Assembly (NCBI GenBank): GCA_019311105.1
Contig: JAFDDA010000030.1
Coordinates: forward strand, 1 to 60,025
Origin: Deltaproteobacteria bacterium
Lineage (GTDB): Bacteria; Myxococcota_A; UBA9160; JAFDDA01
Reading direction: 5' to 3'
DNA: 60,025 bases
The first letter of the stretch is position 1. Every line of letters begins with the position of its first letter. Below are positions 37,023 through 46,000 of the stretch, piece after piece. The position numbers and the translations under genes are program-made. Under the pieces are notes generated by a model. It saw nothing but the letters and a program-made list of their open reading frames with translations. It made no database searches and was not told where the DNA came from.

Positions 37023-37889
37023 GTGGCCACCGCCTTCCAGGCCGAGAGCTCGCCGACGGTCCGTCGACTCCGCTGGCGCGACCGCGCCGTGGCCCTTGCC
37101 CACCTCGAGCGCGACCCCGCGCGGAACCTGATGCTGCTCGACGCCGCCTCGCGTCTCGGAAACCTGCGGCCGGGCACGCCGCCACCGGGCACGATCGTGG
37201 GTGCCTTCGCCGGCGATGAACTGTGCGGCGTTCTCAGCGTCCGGCCGAGCGTCCTGATCGATGCCCAGGCAACGCCTTCCGCCGTCGAGGCCCTGGCGCC
37301 GAGCCTCTCGGCCGTGAGCGCCGGCCTGATCCGCAGCCCTGCGGAACAGGTCGACGGGCTCTGGCGTCACCTCGCGCGAGCCGGGCGGCGCGCCGTGGTG
37401 GATCGGCGCGAGGTGGGCCAGCGCCTCGACCTCGACGCGGCGACCTGCGCGGCACTGCCGACGGGCTCGGGCCTGCGGCCCGCCGTTCGCGCCGACCTCG
37501 AAGACCTGGTCGTTGCGGCCCGGGCGAGCCTGCGCGAAGAGGGGCGCCCGGATCCGTTCGGCGGCGATCCGGAGGGTTTCCGCGCCTGGGTCACCGGCCG
37601 CATCGAGCGCGCCCACGTCCTCGAGGACGAAGGTCGTGTCGTGTTCGTGGCCTATGCCGACGTGCAGCGCGCCGAGGGCTGGTTGCTGCAGGGCGTCTAC
37701 ACCTGGCCCGATCGTCGCCGGCGCGGCTTCGCCCGGGCTGCCGTGGCAGCCCTCGGTCACCGCGCCGCGGCGGCCGGCGCGGCGCATCTCCAGCTCGCCG
37801 TCGTCGAGGACAACCTGCCCGCCCTCGGCCTCTACGCAGGGCTCGGGTTCCACGCCTTTCTCGACCTGCGCACGATCCTCTTTCATTGA
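37023..37889 (+). CDS. GNAT-family N-acetyltransferase
   Basis: 288 residues. The C-terminal half is a GNAT domain: VYTWPDRRRRGFARAAVAAL (about 231-250) is the acetyl-CoA-binding R/QxxGxG/A region and VVEDNLPALGLYAGLGF the late N-x-A-x-x-LY motif. The N-terminal 140 residues form a second, degenerate domain. Substrate unknown. GTG start, nine bases after the biotinyl protein gene. Confidence 0.78.
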   Translation: MATAFQAESSPTVRRLRWRDRAVALAHLERDPARNLMLLDAASRLGNLRPGTPPPGTIVGAFAGDELCGVLSVRPSVLIDAQATPSAVEALAPSLSAVSAGLIRSPAEQVDGLWRHLARAGRRAVVDRREVGQRLDLDAATCAALPTGSGLRPAVRADLEDLVVAARASLREEGRPDPFGGDPEGFRAWVTGRIERAHVLEDEGRVVFVAYADVQRAEGWLLQGVYTWPDRRRRGFARAAVAALGHRAAAAGAAHLQLAVVEDNLPALGLYAGLGFHAFLDLRTILFH

Positions 37890-37995
37890 GCCGTAGGCCG
37901 GGAAGCCGACGCTGCTGCGCTAGCATCGCCGCCTTTCACGGCCCCGGGGCCGTCGTGCGGCCCTCCGGGCCGACTTCACCGAATGGGAGAATCAC

Positions 37996-38847
37996 ATGGG
38001 ACTGCTGGACGGAAAGGTTGCCGTCGTCACGGGTTCGGGCGGCGGGATCGGCCGCGAGCACGCGCTGGCGCTGGCCAAGAACGGGGCGAAGGTGCTCGTC
38101 AACGACCTCGGCGGCACGCGGGACGGCGCGGGCGGCGGCTCGGCCATGGCCGATCAGGTCGTGAAGGAGATCCAGGAGGCCGGCGGCGAGGCCGCGCCCA
38201 ACTACGACAACGTGGCGACCATGGAGGGTGGCCAGGGCATCCTGCAGTCGGCCCTCGACGCCTTCGGCAAGGTCGACATCCTGGTGAACAACGCGGGCAT
38301 CCTGCGCGACAAGACGTTTTCGAAGATGACCGAGGATCTCTGGGATTCGGTCGTCGCCGTCCACCTGAAGGGTGCCTTCTGTGTGACCCAACCGATCTTC
38401 AACCACATGAAGGAGCGCGGTGAGGGGGGCTCGATCATCAGCACCTCGTCGACATCGGGGCTCGAAGGCAACTTCGGTCAAACGAACTACGGCGCGGCCA
38501 AGGCCGGCATCGCGGGCTTGACCCGTTGCCTGGCCATCGAGGGCCTGAAGGCCGGCATCCGCGCCAACGCCATCGCCCCGGTGGCGCTCACGCGCATGAC
38601 CGAAGACCTGGCCATGTTCCAGAAGGACGAGATGAAGGACCGGATGGATCCGGGCCTCGTCTCGCCGCTGATCGTCTACCTGGCGAGCGATCTCTCCAAG
38701 GAGATCACCAAGAAGACGTTCTTCATCGGTGCGGGCACCATCTCCGAGATGCGCATGACGCGGACGAAGGGTGTGACGAAGACCGACAACGGCGGGCTCT
38801 GGGAGCCCGACGAGATCGCCGGGAAGATCGACGAGATCCTGGCGTAG
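37996..38847 (+). CDS. SDR dehydrogenase, peroxisomal multifunctional enzyme type 2-like (3-hydroxyacyl-CoA dehydrogenase)
   Basis: 283-residue classical SDR. Cofactor motif TGSGGGIGREHA (about 12-23), NNAGILRDKTFSKM (about 98-111), catalytic Ser in STSSTSG and YGAAKAG (YxxxK, about 164-170). The NAGILRD pattern and the NDLGGTRDG loop are typical of the (3R)-hydroxyacyl-CoA dehydrogenase part of HSD17B4/MFE-2, so a role in fatty-acid or steroid side-chain oxidation is likely. GGGAGA before ATG 37996. Confidence 0.85.
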   Translation: MGLLDGKVAVVTGSGGGIGREHALALAKNGAKVLVNDLGGTRDGAGGGSAMADQVVKEIQEAGGEAAPNYDNVATMEGGQGILQSALDAFGKVDILVNNAGILRDKTFSKMTEDLWDSVVAVHLKGAFCVTQPIFNHMKERGEGGSIISTSSTSGLEGNFGQTNYGAAKAGIAGLTRCLAIEGLKAGIRANAIAPVALTRMTEDLAMFQKDEMKDRMDPGLVSPLIVYLASDLSKEITKKTFFIGAGTISEMRMTRTKGVTKTDNGGLWEPDEIAGKIDEILA

Positions 38848-38884
38848 CCTCCATCGAGATCCACGAGGTCCTGGCCTAGCCTCC
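38826..38884. repeat. 27-bp diverged direct repeat at a gene 3' end
   Basis: Copies at 38826-38852 and 38858-38884 match at 24 of 27 bases with a 32-bp offset. The first includes the last codons and TAG of the SDR gene; the second repeats the tail, including another TAG, in the spacer. Confidence 0.8.
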
Positions 38885-38959
38885 GCCGATTAGGCTCATT
38901 CTCCGCGGTGTGCGTGTTGGCTTTGCAGCCGGTGCGCACACCGCGGTACCTTCCCCTTC

Positions 38960-41581
38960 ATGCTGTCCCAGCGGGCCGAATCCGATCCCCTCTCGGAGCG
39001 GGCCGATCTCTTGTCGGCGATGACCCCACGCTACAGCTGGCCCTTCCGCTGGTTCGCGCACCGCTTCTTCCAACACGTCGAGATCGATCCCGAGGCCGTC
39101 GCACGCCTGCGTGAGCTCGAGGCGTCGGGCTCGGTCGTGTACGTGATGCGCTACGCGAGCCGGCTCGACTACTTCCTGTTCAACACGCTCTTCCGGCGCG
39201 AAGGTTTGCGGCTCACGGAGTTCTCGAACGGGGTCCACTTCTACTACTACCGGCCGTTCTTCCAGGCGCTGAAGGTCGCGCTCGGGAGGCTGCGCAGCCG
39301 CCGGAACCTGCTGGCCTCGGGCGTTCACGCCGAGCAGCTGCGGACCGTGTCTTCCCTCATCGGCTCGGGACGCTCGCTCTTCCTCTTCCTGCGCACGCAC
39401 CGGCTGCGCGGGCAGCTGCTCGGCCGTCGCCGCGCCGTGCGGCAGGGCCGCGAAGAACTCGACTTCATCGAGGAGGCCGTCCGCGCCACATGGTCGGCGG
39501 ATCGGCCGGTCTACGTCGTGCCGCTCGCGCTCTTCTGGCGCAAGGGGCCGCGCTCGGAGCGACGCTTCCTGAACCTCGGCTACGGCGCGCGCAACCGCCC
39601 GTCGGACCTGGCGAAGATCACCTCGTTCCTGACGAACTACCGCGGCCTCTACGTGAAGACGGGCGAGCCGATCGAGCTGCACGCGTTCATCGAGAAACGC
39701 CGCCACGAGGGCGTGGCCACGCTGGCGCGCAAGGTGCGCCGCTCGATCATGCTCTTCCTCTATCGCGAGGAGAAGGTCGTCGTCGGGCCGCCCGTGCGCT
39801 CACTCCAGCGGGTCCAGGACTTCGTGCTCTCGACGCCTCAGATGCAGCGAGCCCTGGCGGCACGGGCCCAGGAGAAGGGCGGCTCGATGGAGCGGGCCCA
39901 CGCCGAGGCCGAGAAGACGCTCGGTGAGATCGCGGCCCGGATGAACTCGACCTTCCTGGCGATCCTGAACGTCGCGGTGAGCGCGATCTTCAAGCGCATG
40001 TTCGCGGGCCTCGAGGTCACCGGCCTCGAGAAGGCCACCGAGTACGCGCGCAACCACCCGATCGTGCTCATGCCGAGCCATCGGTCGTACTTCGACTTCA
40101 TCGCGCTCTCGTGGCTGTTCTACAACCGCCGGCTCGTCCCGCCCCACATCGGCGCGCGCGAGAACATGGGCTTTGGCCCGTTCGGCTTCATCTTCCGGCG
40201 CGTCGGTGCGTTCTTCCTGCGCAAGTCCTTCGACGACCCGTTCTACAAGGAGATCTTCCGCGGCTACCTCGGCTACCTCGTTTCCGAGGGTTTCACGCAG
40301 GAGTTCTTCATCGAGGGCGGGCGTTCGCGCACGGGCAAGATGCTGGCGCCGCGCTTCGGGATGGTGGCGTGGAACGTCGAGGCCTTCCTCCAGAGCAGCC
40401 GCCGCGACCTCTTTTTCGTGCCCATCGCCATCACGTACGAGCGGTTGGTGGAAGAGGGCGCCCTGATCGAAGAACAGGAGGGCGGGAAGAAGACCGAGGA
40501 GAGCGTGCTCAACCTCGTGCGCGCCCGGAAGTTCCTGAAACGCCGCTTCGGCAAGGTCTGGATCAACTTCGGGGAGCCCGTCTCGCTGGCCGACACCCTC
40601 GGTGCGCGCCGCGAGGAGGCCGCCCGCTTCAACGAGAGCGAGGAGGCCGCCGAGACGGTCCGCGAGGTCGTGAGCAGTCTGGGTTTCCGTCTCGTCGAGC
40701 GGATCAACTGGGCGACCGTGGCCAACACGACGTCCGTGGCGGCCTGCGCGCTGCTCGGGGAGGGCCGTCGTGGCCTCTTCCGGCACGAGCTCTGCGAGCG
40801 CATGGAGCACGTGGCCGAGCTGCTGCGCCTCCAGGACGTGAAGCTCACCGATGCCCTCCAGGGTGGCGACTTCGATGAGGCCATCGACTTCCTGCTGAGC
40901 GCCGACCTGGTGAAGAAGCAGGAGGATCCGCGCGGCGAGATCCTCTACTTCGAGGAGTCGCACCGCCGCGCCCTCGAGCTCTATCGCAACGCGATCGTCC
41001 ACTACGTCGTGGCGCCGAGCTTCCTGGCGCGTCGGCTGGCCAGCGGCGCGACGCTCGCCGAGCTGCGGGCCGACCTCGAGGGCTGGCTCACGCTCTTCTA
41101 CGGCGAATACTTCGTGCCCAAGGCCGAGGTGCTGGCCGCCCACATGGATGGCTTCCTCGACTACTTCGAACGCTCGGGCCGGCTCGAGCGCCGGGGCGAC
41201 CGCTTCACCCCGAGCGAAAAGGGCCGCGCCTACCTCCGCTTCCTCGCCGAGCAGACCCTCGGCATGCTCGAGGCCTACCACGTCGCGTTTGAAGCGGCGG
41301 CCACCCTCGAAGAGGAGCCCGTGGGGCGCAAGGCGCTGTTGGCCGCGGCCGAGGGCCAGTTCGAGCGCGGCCAGCTGCTCGGCGAGTTGTCCCGGCGCGA
41401 GGCGTCGAACCCGATCACCTTCGGCAACGCGTTCACCTTGCTGGTGGATCGCGAGATCCTGGAGCTCCGCCAGCCCGAAGGACGCGAACGTCGCAAGGAG
41501 CCTGCCTACGCCCGCGGGGCGCAGTTCGAGAAGCTCGCCGGGCTTCGCCAGCTGTTGGCCTCGGCCCTCGGCGCCCAGTAG
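38960..41581 (+). CDS. plsB: Glycerol-3-phosphate acyltransferase, PlsB-like
   Basis: 873 residues. The acyltransferase core has PSHRSYFDFIAL (HxxxxD, about 373-384), ENMGFGPFGFIFRRVGAFF, IEGGRSRTGKM (about 451-461) and FVPIAITYERLVE, as in PlsB. Flanking helical regions on both sides have the usual long form. The N-terminus has no clear membrane helix. It would acylate glycerol-3-phosphate at the inner membrane as the first step of phospholipid synthesis. E. coli PlsB has 807 residues. Confidence 0.87.
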   Translation: MLSQRAESDPLSERADLLSAMTPRYSWPFRWFAHRFFQHVEIDPEAVARLRELEASGSVVYVMRYASRLDYFLFNTLFRREGLRLTEFSNGVHFYYYRPFFQALKVALGRLRSRRNLLASGVHAEQLRTVSSLIGSGRSLFLFLRTHRLRGQLLGRRRAVRQGREELDFIEEAVRATWSADRPVYVVPLALFWRKGPRSERRFLNLGYGARNRPSDLAKITSFLTNYRGLYVKTGEPIELHAFIEKRRHEGVATLARKVRRSIMLFLYREEKVVVGPPVRSLQRVQDFVLSTPQMQRALAARAQEKGGSMERAHAEAEKTLGEIAARMNSTFLAILNVAVSAIFKRMFAGLEVTGLEKATEYARNHPIVLMPSHRSYFDFIALSWLFYNRRLVPPHIGARENMGFGPFGFIFRRVGAFFLRKSFDDPFYKEIFRGYLGYLVSEGFTQEFFIEGGRSRTGKMLAPRFGMVAWNVEAFLQSSRRDLFFVPIAITYERLVEEGALIEEQEGGKKTEESVLNLVRARKFLKRRFGKVWINFGEPVSLADTLGARREEAARFNESEEAAETVREVVSSLGFRLVERINWATVANTTSVAACALLGEGRRGLFRHELCERMEHVAELLRLQDVKLTDALQGGDFDEAIDFLLSADLVKKQEDPRGEILYFEESHRRALELYRNAIVHYVVAPSFLARRLASGATLAELRADLEGWLTLFYGEYFVPKAEVLAAHMDGFLDYFERSGRLERRGDRFTPSEKGRAYLRFLAEQTLGMLEAYHVAFEAAATLEEEPVGRKALLAAAEGQFERGQLLGELSRREASNPITFGNAFTLLVDREILELRQPEGRERRKEPAYARGAQFEKLAGLRQLLASALGAQ

Positions 41582-41616
41582 CCGCCACCCGCGGCGCCCG
41601 CTAGCCTCCCGCCCCC

Positions 41617-42003
41617 ATGGAACCCGTGAGCGCACTCGACTTCGAGAAGCGCGGTGGCTTCGTCACCGCCATCGCACAGGATCACCAGACCGGTGAGATC
41701 CTGATGGTGGCGTACATGAACGAGGAGGCCTTCCGCGAAACCCTGGCCCGTGGCGAGGTGGTGTACTGGAGCACTTCGCGGAACGAGCTGTGGCACAAGG
41801 GCGAGAGCAGCGGGAACGTGCAGATCTTGAAGGAGCTCCGCGTCGATTGCGACGGGGACGCCGTGCTGCTGAAAGTCGATCAGAAGGGGCGCGCCGCCTG
41901 TCACACGGGCAAGCGCAGCTGCTTCTACCGCTACGTCGAGGGCGAAGGCTGGGCCGACGACGGCGAGCAGGTCTTCGACCCGAAGGAGGTCTACGGGTCA
42001 TGA
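41617..42003 (+). CDS. hisI: Phosphoribosyl-AMP cyclohydrolase HisI
   Basis: 128 residues, third step of histidine synthesis. WSTSRNELWHKGESSGN (about 51-67), DCDGDAVLL (magnesium-binding Asp cluster) and CHTGKRSCFYR (zinc cysteines) are all conserved. No fused HisE domain, so the pyrophosphohydrolase must be separate. Seventeen bases before hisG. Confidence 0.95.
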   Translation: MEPVSALDFEKRGGFVTAIAQDHQTGEILMVAYMNEEAFRETLARGEVVYWSTSRNELWHKGESSGNVQILKELRVDCDGDAVLLKVDQKGRAACHTGKRSCFYRYVEGEGWADDGEQVFDPKEVYGS

Positions 42004-42019
42004 GGAACGAGGTGACCTC

Positions 42020-42901
42020 GTGAGCGAGCCCAAGAAGCTCAAGATCGGCATCCCGAAGGGGAGCCTCCAGAAGACCACCGTCGAGCTGTTCGCCCGGGCG
42101 GGCTTCCGCATCGAGGTGTCGGGCCGCTCCTACTACCCGGCGATCGACGACCCCGAGATCGAGTGCATCCTGATCCGCGCCCAGGAGATGGCCCGCTACG
42201 TCGAGCAGGGCGTCATGGATGCCGGCATCACGGGCATCGACTGGGTACTCGAGAACGGCGCCGACGTCGAAGAGCTGGCCGACCTGCGTGCCCCCTGGCC
42301 GAACTACCGTCCGGTGCGTTGGGTGCTGGCCGTCAAGCACGGCTCGCCCATCGAGCGTGTCGAGCAGCTCCAGGGCAAGCGCATCGCCACCGAGGCGGTG
42401 GGCATGACCGAGCGGTACCTCGCGAAGCACGGCGTCGCGGCGGAGATCGAGTTCTCCTGGGGCGCCACGGAGGTGAAGCCCCCCGTGCTGGCCGACGCCA
42501 TCGTAGACGTCAGCGAGACGGGCTCGAGCCTGCGCGCGAACAACCTCGATGTGATCGACACCGTGCTCGTCTCGACCCCGCGCTTCATCGCCAACAAGGA
42601 CGCCTGTGCCGACTCGTGGAAGCGTCAGAAGATGGAGCGCCTGCTCATGCTGGTGCGCGGGGCCATCGCCGCCGCCGACCGCGTGGGCCTCATGATGGAC
42701 GTGCCGCGCGACCATCTCGAGAAGGTCGTCGCGATCCTGCCGGCGCTGGTCACGCCGACCATCGCCTCGCTGTCGGACGAGAGCTGGGCGTCGGTCACCA
42801 CGGTGATCGAAGAGAAGCTCGTGCGCGACCTCGTGCCCCAACTCTCCGAGGCTGGCGCGAAGGGGATCGTCGAGTTCCCGCTCAACAAGATCATCGATTG
42901 A
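42020..42901 (+). CDS. hisG: ATP phosphoribosyltransferase HisG, long form
   Basis: 293 residues, first committed step of histidine synthesis. KIGIPKGSLQ at the N-terminus, DAGITGIDWV (about 67-76) and DVSETGSSLRANNL (phosphoribosyl-binding, about 168-181). The 80-residue C-terminal domain with VGLMMDVPRDHLEKVVAILP is the regulatory histidine-binding part of the long form, so HisZ is not needed. GTG start at 42020. With hisI it forms a split pair away from other his genes. Confidence 0.94.
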   Translation: MSEPKKLKIGIPKGSLQKTTVELFARAGFRIEVSGRSYYPAIDDPEIECILIRAQEMARYVEQGVMDAGITGIDWVLENGADVEELADLRAPWPNYRPVRWVLAVKHGSPIERVEQLQGKRIATEAVGMTERYLAKHGVAAEIEFSWGATEVKPPVLADAIVDVSETGSSLRANNLDVIDTVLVSTPRFIANKDACADSWKRQKMERLLMLVRGAIAAADRVGLMMDVPRDHLEKVVAILPALVTPTIASLSDESWASVTTVIEEKLVRDLVPQLSEAGAKGIVEFPLNKIID

Positions 42902-42920
42902 GCATCGCCGGGAACCCGGT

Positions 42921-43481
42921 TTGACCCTCGCCGGGTTGCTGCGCTGCACCGCAGCCCTCCCGCACTGGGCCCGCCTCGCCTTGTGGGGCGCCTTCGGGCC
43001 CGTCGTCGAGAGCGGGCCTCTCCAGATCGTCCAGGGCGTGATCGAAGGCGAAGCCGGCGTGTTGCTGGCGGTGCGCTGGGAGCTGCGCGGCTGGGAACTC
43101 CCGGGCGGCAACGTCGAGCCGGGCGAGACGGATGCGGAGGCCTTGCGCCGCGAGGTGCGCGAAGAGGTCGGCTTGGATGTCGAGGTGGGCGACCTCGTCG
43201 GCGAGTACGTCCGGACGGGCTTCCGTCCCCATACGGCTCGGGTGTATCGCTGTCGCGTGGTCGGCGGAGCGGCCGCACCGAGCAGCGAAGCGAGCGAGGT
43301 CGCCTGGTTTCCCCTGTCCGAACCGCCCACCGACGTCCTCCCCTGGTGCCGCGAGCCGCTCCGCGACGCGTCCGCCGCCGGCCCTCCCGTCCAACGCGAG
43401 GAGAGCCAGGGTGCGAGCGAAATCTTCGAGACGATGAAGATCGACCTGCGCACGCGGGCCCGCGGCAGCGCCCAGCCCTAG
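42921..43481 (+). CDS. Nudix hydrolase
   Basis: 186 residues with a full Nudix box GGNVEPGETDAEALRREVRE followed by EVGL (about 63-86), giving Gx5Ex7REUxEExGU. It hydrolyses a nucleoside-diphosphate-linked compound of unknown identity. TTG start at 42921, 19 bases after hisG; the C-terminal 40 residues lie outside the domain and are polar. Confidence 0.85.
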   Translation: MTLAGLLRCTAALPHWARLALWGAFGPVVESGPLQIVQGVIEGEAGVLLAVRWELRGWELPGGNVEPGETDAEALRREVREEVGLDVEVGDLVGEYVRTGFRPHTARVYRCRVVGGAAAPSSEASEVAWFPLSEPPTDVLPWCREPLRDASAAGPPVQREESQGASEIFETMKIDLRTRARGSAQP

Positions 43482-43490
43482 AACGCCAAA

Positions 43491-43518
43491 CGCCCCACCG
43501 GAACATCCGGGCAGGGCG
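43491..43518. terminator. Hairpin between convergent genes
   Basis: CGCCC (43491-43495) pairs with GGGCG (43514-43518) and inside it CCGGA (43498-43502) pairs with TCCGG (43506-43510) around a 3-base loop. It sits between the Nudix and zinc-ribbon stops and could serve both strands. No U-tract. Confidence 0.45.
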
Positions 43519-43545
43519 AAGGCAGGAGAGAACTGTGTGTGGGCT

Positions 43546-44046
43546 CTAGCGGCTCTGCTGCTCTCGCAGGCCGCTGGCCTCCCACTCCTTCGAGAGCTGG
43601 GTCAACTTTCGGGAGAACTCATCGAAAGGCTCGTCGAAGGAGAGGATGATCTCGGTGGTGCGCGGGATGTCGTCGCCGTTGAGCAACCCGCGGTAGCGGT
43701 TCAGGTTGGCAAGGATCGCCTCGGCCACCTTCAGCGCGCGCTTCTCGGTCTTGATGAGCGGCGACTGCAGCGTGTAGACGTTGTTGCGGCCCCAGAGGCT
43801 CTCGTCCCGCACGATCGCGATCTCGCGGTAGATGCCGTTGATGGGGTCGAAGTTGTACTCGACCCGGACCTCCTTGAAGACGTCCGAGTTGCCCGTGTAG
43901 AACCCGCGCTCCTTCTCGACCTTGCCGAGCTGGCGGCAGCGCGGGCAATAGAAGGTGTCGCCGTGGTTCAGGAGGAAGACGCCCTTGGCGTAATCCTCGC
44001 AGTCGGTGTTCTCGCAGTAACCGACGCCTCGTTTCATGCTCGCCAT
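43546..44046 (-). CDS. Zinc-ribbon protein of unknown function
   Basis: 166 residues, not a family I can name. The N-terminus has two Cys pairs (GYCENTDCEDY about 11-21 and CPRCRQLG about 34-41) forming a zinc ribbon. The rest is an alpha/beta domain with EVRVEYNFDPINGIYREIAI and conserved-looking charged helices. ATG 44046 or 44037. It lies behind a near-consensus promoter with an unusually long leader. Confidence 0.7.
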   Translation of the reverse strand: MASMKRGVGYCENTDCEDYAKGVFLLNHGDTFYCPRCRQLGKVEKERGFYTGNSDVFKEVRVEYNFDPINGIYREIAIVRDESLWGRNNVYTLQSPLIKTEKRALKVAEAILANLNRYRGLLNGDDIPRTTEIILSFDEPFDEFSRKLTQLSKEWEASGLREQQSR

Positions 44047-44468
44047 GGCTGTCAGGCCTCCTGGGCGGTCGAGGTCACGTTCCCCCCGACGGCCAGAATG
44101 GGGGGTTGGCCTCGCTAATTCACTATGGACTAAGGCAAGCTCCGTGCCAGCCCTTCGGCACGGAACGCGGTCTTCCCGGCTTACGCGGGCTTGCACCTCG
44201 GCCCTGCTGCGAAACTGCGCGCGCGTGATGCACCCGCGACACCCTTCGCAACGAACCTCGGGACCCGTGTATGTGAATCAATCTACCCTCACCCCATGCG
44301 TCGGCCGGCGCCTGCGCAACTTCTTTCGCAGCAGCGTCCCCTGGGGCCGTACAAACGAAACCTGCCCAGGGGATAAGGTCGGAAACCGGTCGAAAGGCAT
44401 CTCGCAGGGCTTGACCGGGAACCGGCGTGGGATCAGGAAATCCCAATGAGAGCCAAGACTTACGAGAC
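44047..44468 (-). other. ~420-nt untranslated leader or small-RNA region
   Basis: No convincing gene is visible on either strand. From the predicted transcription start near 44468 to the zinc-ribbon ATG at 44046 there are about 420 nt. The RNA could fold: CCCCTGGG and CCCAGGGG pair around position 44340-44375, and CCGTGCC/GGCACGG (44142-44163) form a 7-bp hairpin near the end. It may be a 5' leader with regulatory structure or a separate RNA ending at the second hairpin. I could not match it to 6S, 4.5S, RNase P or a riboswitch by eye. Confidence 0.35.
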
Positions 44469-44474
44469 TTTCCC

Positions 44475-44504
44475 GTTATACTGCCGGACCCCCACCCCTG
44501 TCAA
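44475..44504 (-). promoter_or_regulatory. Near-consensus sigma70 promoter at the ccmD 3' end
   Basis: On the minus strand a perfect TTGACA (44504-44499) and TATAAC (44480-44475, 5 of 6) are 18 bp apart. The -35 overlaps the ccmD stop codon. This is the best housekeeping promoter I see in the window; it would drive the long leader and the zinc-ribbon gene. Confidence 0.65.
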
Positions 44505-44629
44505 CTGCGATCTCGATTCCGCCCATCTCTCAAGGCCTTACGGAGGCGCCCCCGGGCCCGCAGCTGGGAAGCGCCGTACCCGATGAGGCTCACCAGGACG
44601 ATGGCGTAGCTCGCGATCACGTAGTTCAC
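44501..44629 (-). CDS. ccmD: Heme exporter protein CcmD-like
   Basis: 42-residue membrane peptide, NYVIASYAIVLVSLIGYGAS as the membrane helix followed by a basic tail (RARGRLRKALRDGRNRDR). Size, topology, and the Y-x-x-x-x-Y helix with trailing basic residues fit CcmD, the small subunit that releases heme-loaded CcmE from CcmABC. GTG start overlaps the ccmC TGA (GTGA). Confidence 0.75.
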   Translation of the reverse strand: MNYVIASYAIVLVSLIGYGASQLRARGRLRKALRDGRNRDRS

Positions 44630-45342
44630 GAGGCCTCCCCGCTGGCTTCATCGAGCCTGGCCCGCTCGACCCGGACCCGCAGGCCCTGGACCTCGAAGCG
44701 GACGAGCAGCAGATAGAGGAAGGCGACGAGGGTGGCGATCGTCCCGGCGAGGAACGGCTGGCCGATGCCGACGCCGAGACTCTGGCGCTCGAGATTCTCG
44801 GGGTGGAGCGCACGCCCGCCGAACAGGTCGATCGCGAAGTAGTTGAGCGGGATCAGCAGGACGCCTGCGATGCCGTAGACGGCCGCGAAGCGGGCCGCGC
44901 GCGGGCCCTCTTCGGAAAAGCTGCGAAGCAGGCCGTAGGCGAGATAGACGAGCCACAGGAGTGCCGTCATCACGAGGCGCGGGTCCCAGACCCAGGCCTT
45001 GCCCCAGGCGGCCTTCGCCCAGATCGGGCCCGTCACGATGTTGAGTGTGCAGAAGAGCAGGCCGACCTCGGCGGCGGCGACGGCCAGGCGATCCCACTGC
45101 TCGTCGTTCTTCCAAAGGTAGAGCGCGCCGCCGGCGGCGGTGAGCACGAACCCGAGGTACGCCGCAAAGGCTGCGGGCGCATGCACGAAGAGGATCTTGT
45201 AGAGGACGCCTTGCACCACATCGGCGGGCGCTCGCACGATCACCAGGGCCGCGATCGCGCTCGTCACGAGCAATGCGATCGCCACGGGGCCCTCTGCGGC
45301 TAGCGCCCTGCGCTCAAAGCGGGTCTCGGTGGGGTCATTCAT
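44626..45342 (-). CDS. ccmC: Heme exporter protein CcmC
   Basis: 238-residue membrane protein with six predicted helices. The heme-handling WWD-type loop is present as WGKAWVWDPRLVMTALLWL (about 113-131) and two conserved His are in the loops (KILFVHAPAA; GGRALHPEN). It loads heme onto CcmE. Overlaps ccmB by 8 bases and ccmD by GTGA. Confidence 0.93.
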   Translation of the reverse strand: MNDPTETRFERRALAAEGPVAIALLVTSAIAALVIVRAPADVVQGVLYKILFVHAPAAFAAYLGFVLTAAGGALYLWKNDEQWDRLAVAAAEVGLLFCTLNIVTGPIWAKAAWGKAWVWDPRLVMTALLWLVYLAYGLLRSFSEEGPRAARFAAVYGIAGVLLIPLNYFAIDLFGGRALHPENLERQSLGVGIGQPFLAGTIATLVAFLYLLLVRFEVQGLRVRVERARLDEASGEAS

Positions 45343-46000
45343 CCAGCACGTACTCGAAGAGAAGGAAGGAGGCTATCAGAAACACCGCATCGTACACGCA
45401 GAGCAGCTGGAGAGCGCCCGGGTCGGCGCGCCCGTCGGCCAGCAGGCCCGCCGTGGCCTGGACGGCGCCGACCAGCAGGGGGACGAGCAAGGGGAAGAGG
45501 AGCAGGGGCAGCATGACCTCGCGGTAGCGCGTCCGGACGGAGATCCCTGCGAAGAGCGTCCCGGCAGCCGTGAGGCCGACCGCGCCGAGGAACGCGATGC
45601 CGAGGAAGGGCAGGGCCACGCCCGCGAGGTCGACGCCGAAGAGCACGGAGAAGAAGACGGCCGTGGTGATCTGGGCGACCACGAGCAGCAGCAGGTTCGA
45701 GGCGGCCTTGCCGAGGAAGATCCACCCGCGGTCGACGGGGGCGAGGGCGAGGCCGGCGAGGGCATCGTTCTCGAGTTCGAGGGCGAAGGCGCGGTTCATG
45801 CCGAGCACGGCGGCGAAGACGTAGGCGACCCACAGGAGGCCGGGCGCCTGGGCCGGGTCGCCGCCGAGGCTTCCGCCCGGCTGGGCGAAGCGCAGCACCA
45901 CGACGGTGAGCAGGGCGAAGACCAGCATCGCCGGCAGCCGATCACGGCTGCGCCACTCCGAGAGCAGGTCTTTCGCGAGGACGGCGCGCAGGATATTCAC
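45335..46000 (-). CDS. ccmB: Heme exporter protein CcmB
   Basis: 221-residue membrane subunit of the CcmAB ABC transporter with six hydrophobic helices. FALELENDALAGLALAPVDR near residue 72 and PLLLFPLLVPLLVGAVQA are typical. It uses ATP to release holo-CcmE. GTG start overlaps the ccmA TGA. Confidence 0.92.
   Translation of the reverse strand: MNILRAVLAKDLLSEWRSRDRLPAMLVFALLTVVVLRFAQPGGSLGGDPAQAPGLLWVAYVFAAVLGMNRAFALELENDALAGLALAPVDRGWIFLGKAASNLLLLVVAQITTAVFFSVLFGVDLAGVALPFLGIAFLGAVGLTAAGTLFAGISVRTRYREVMLPLLLFPLLVPLLVGAVQATAGLLADGRADPGALQLLCVYDAVFLIASFLLFEYVLDE

Noticed and set aside
44047..44468. 6S RNA, 4.5S SRP RNA or RNase P RNA
   Set aside because: The conserved internal motifs of each (for example GGAAGGAAGCAG of SRP RNA) are absent; only generic hairpins are seen.
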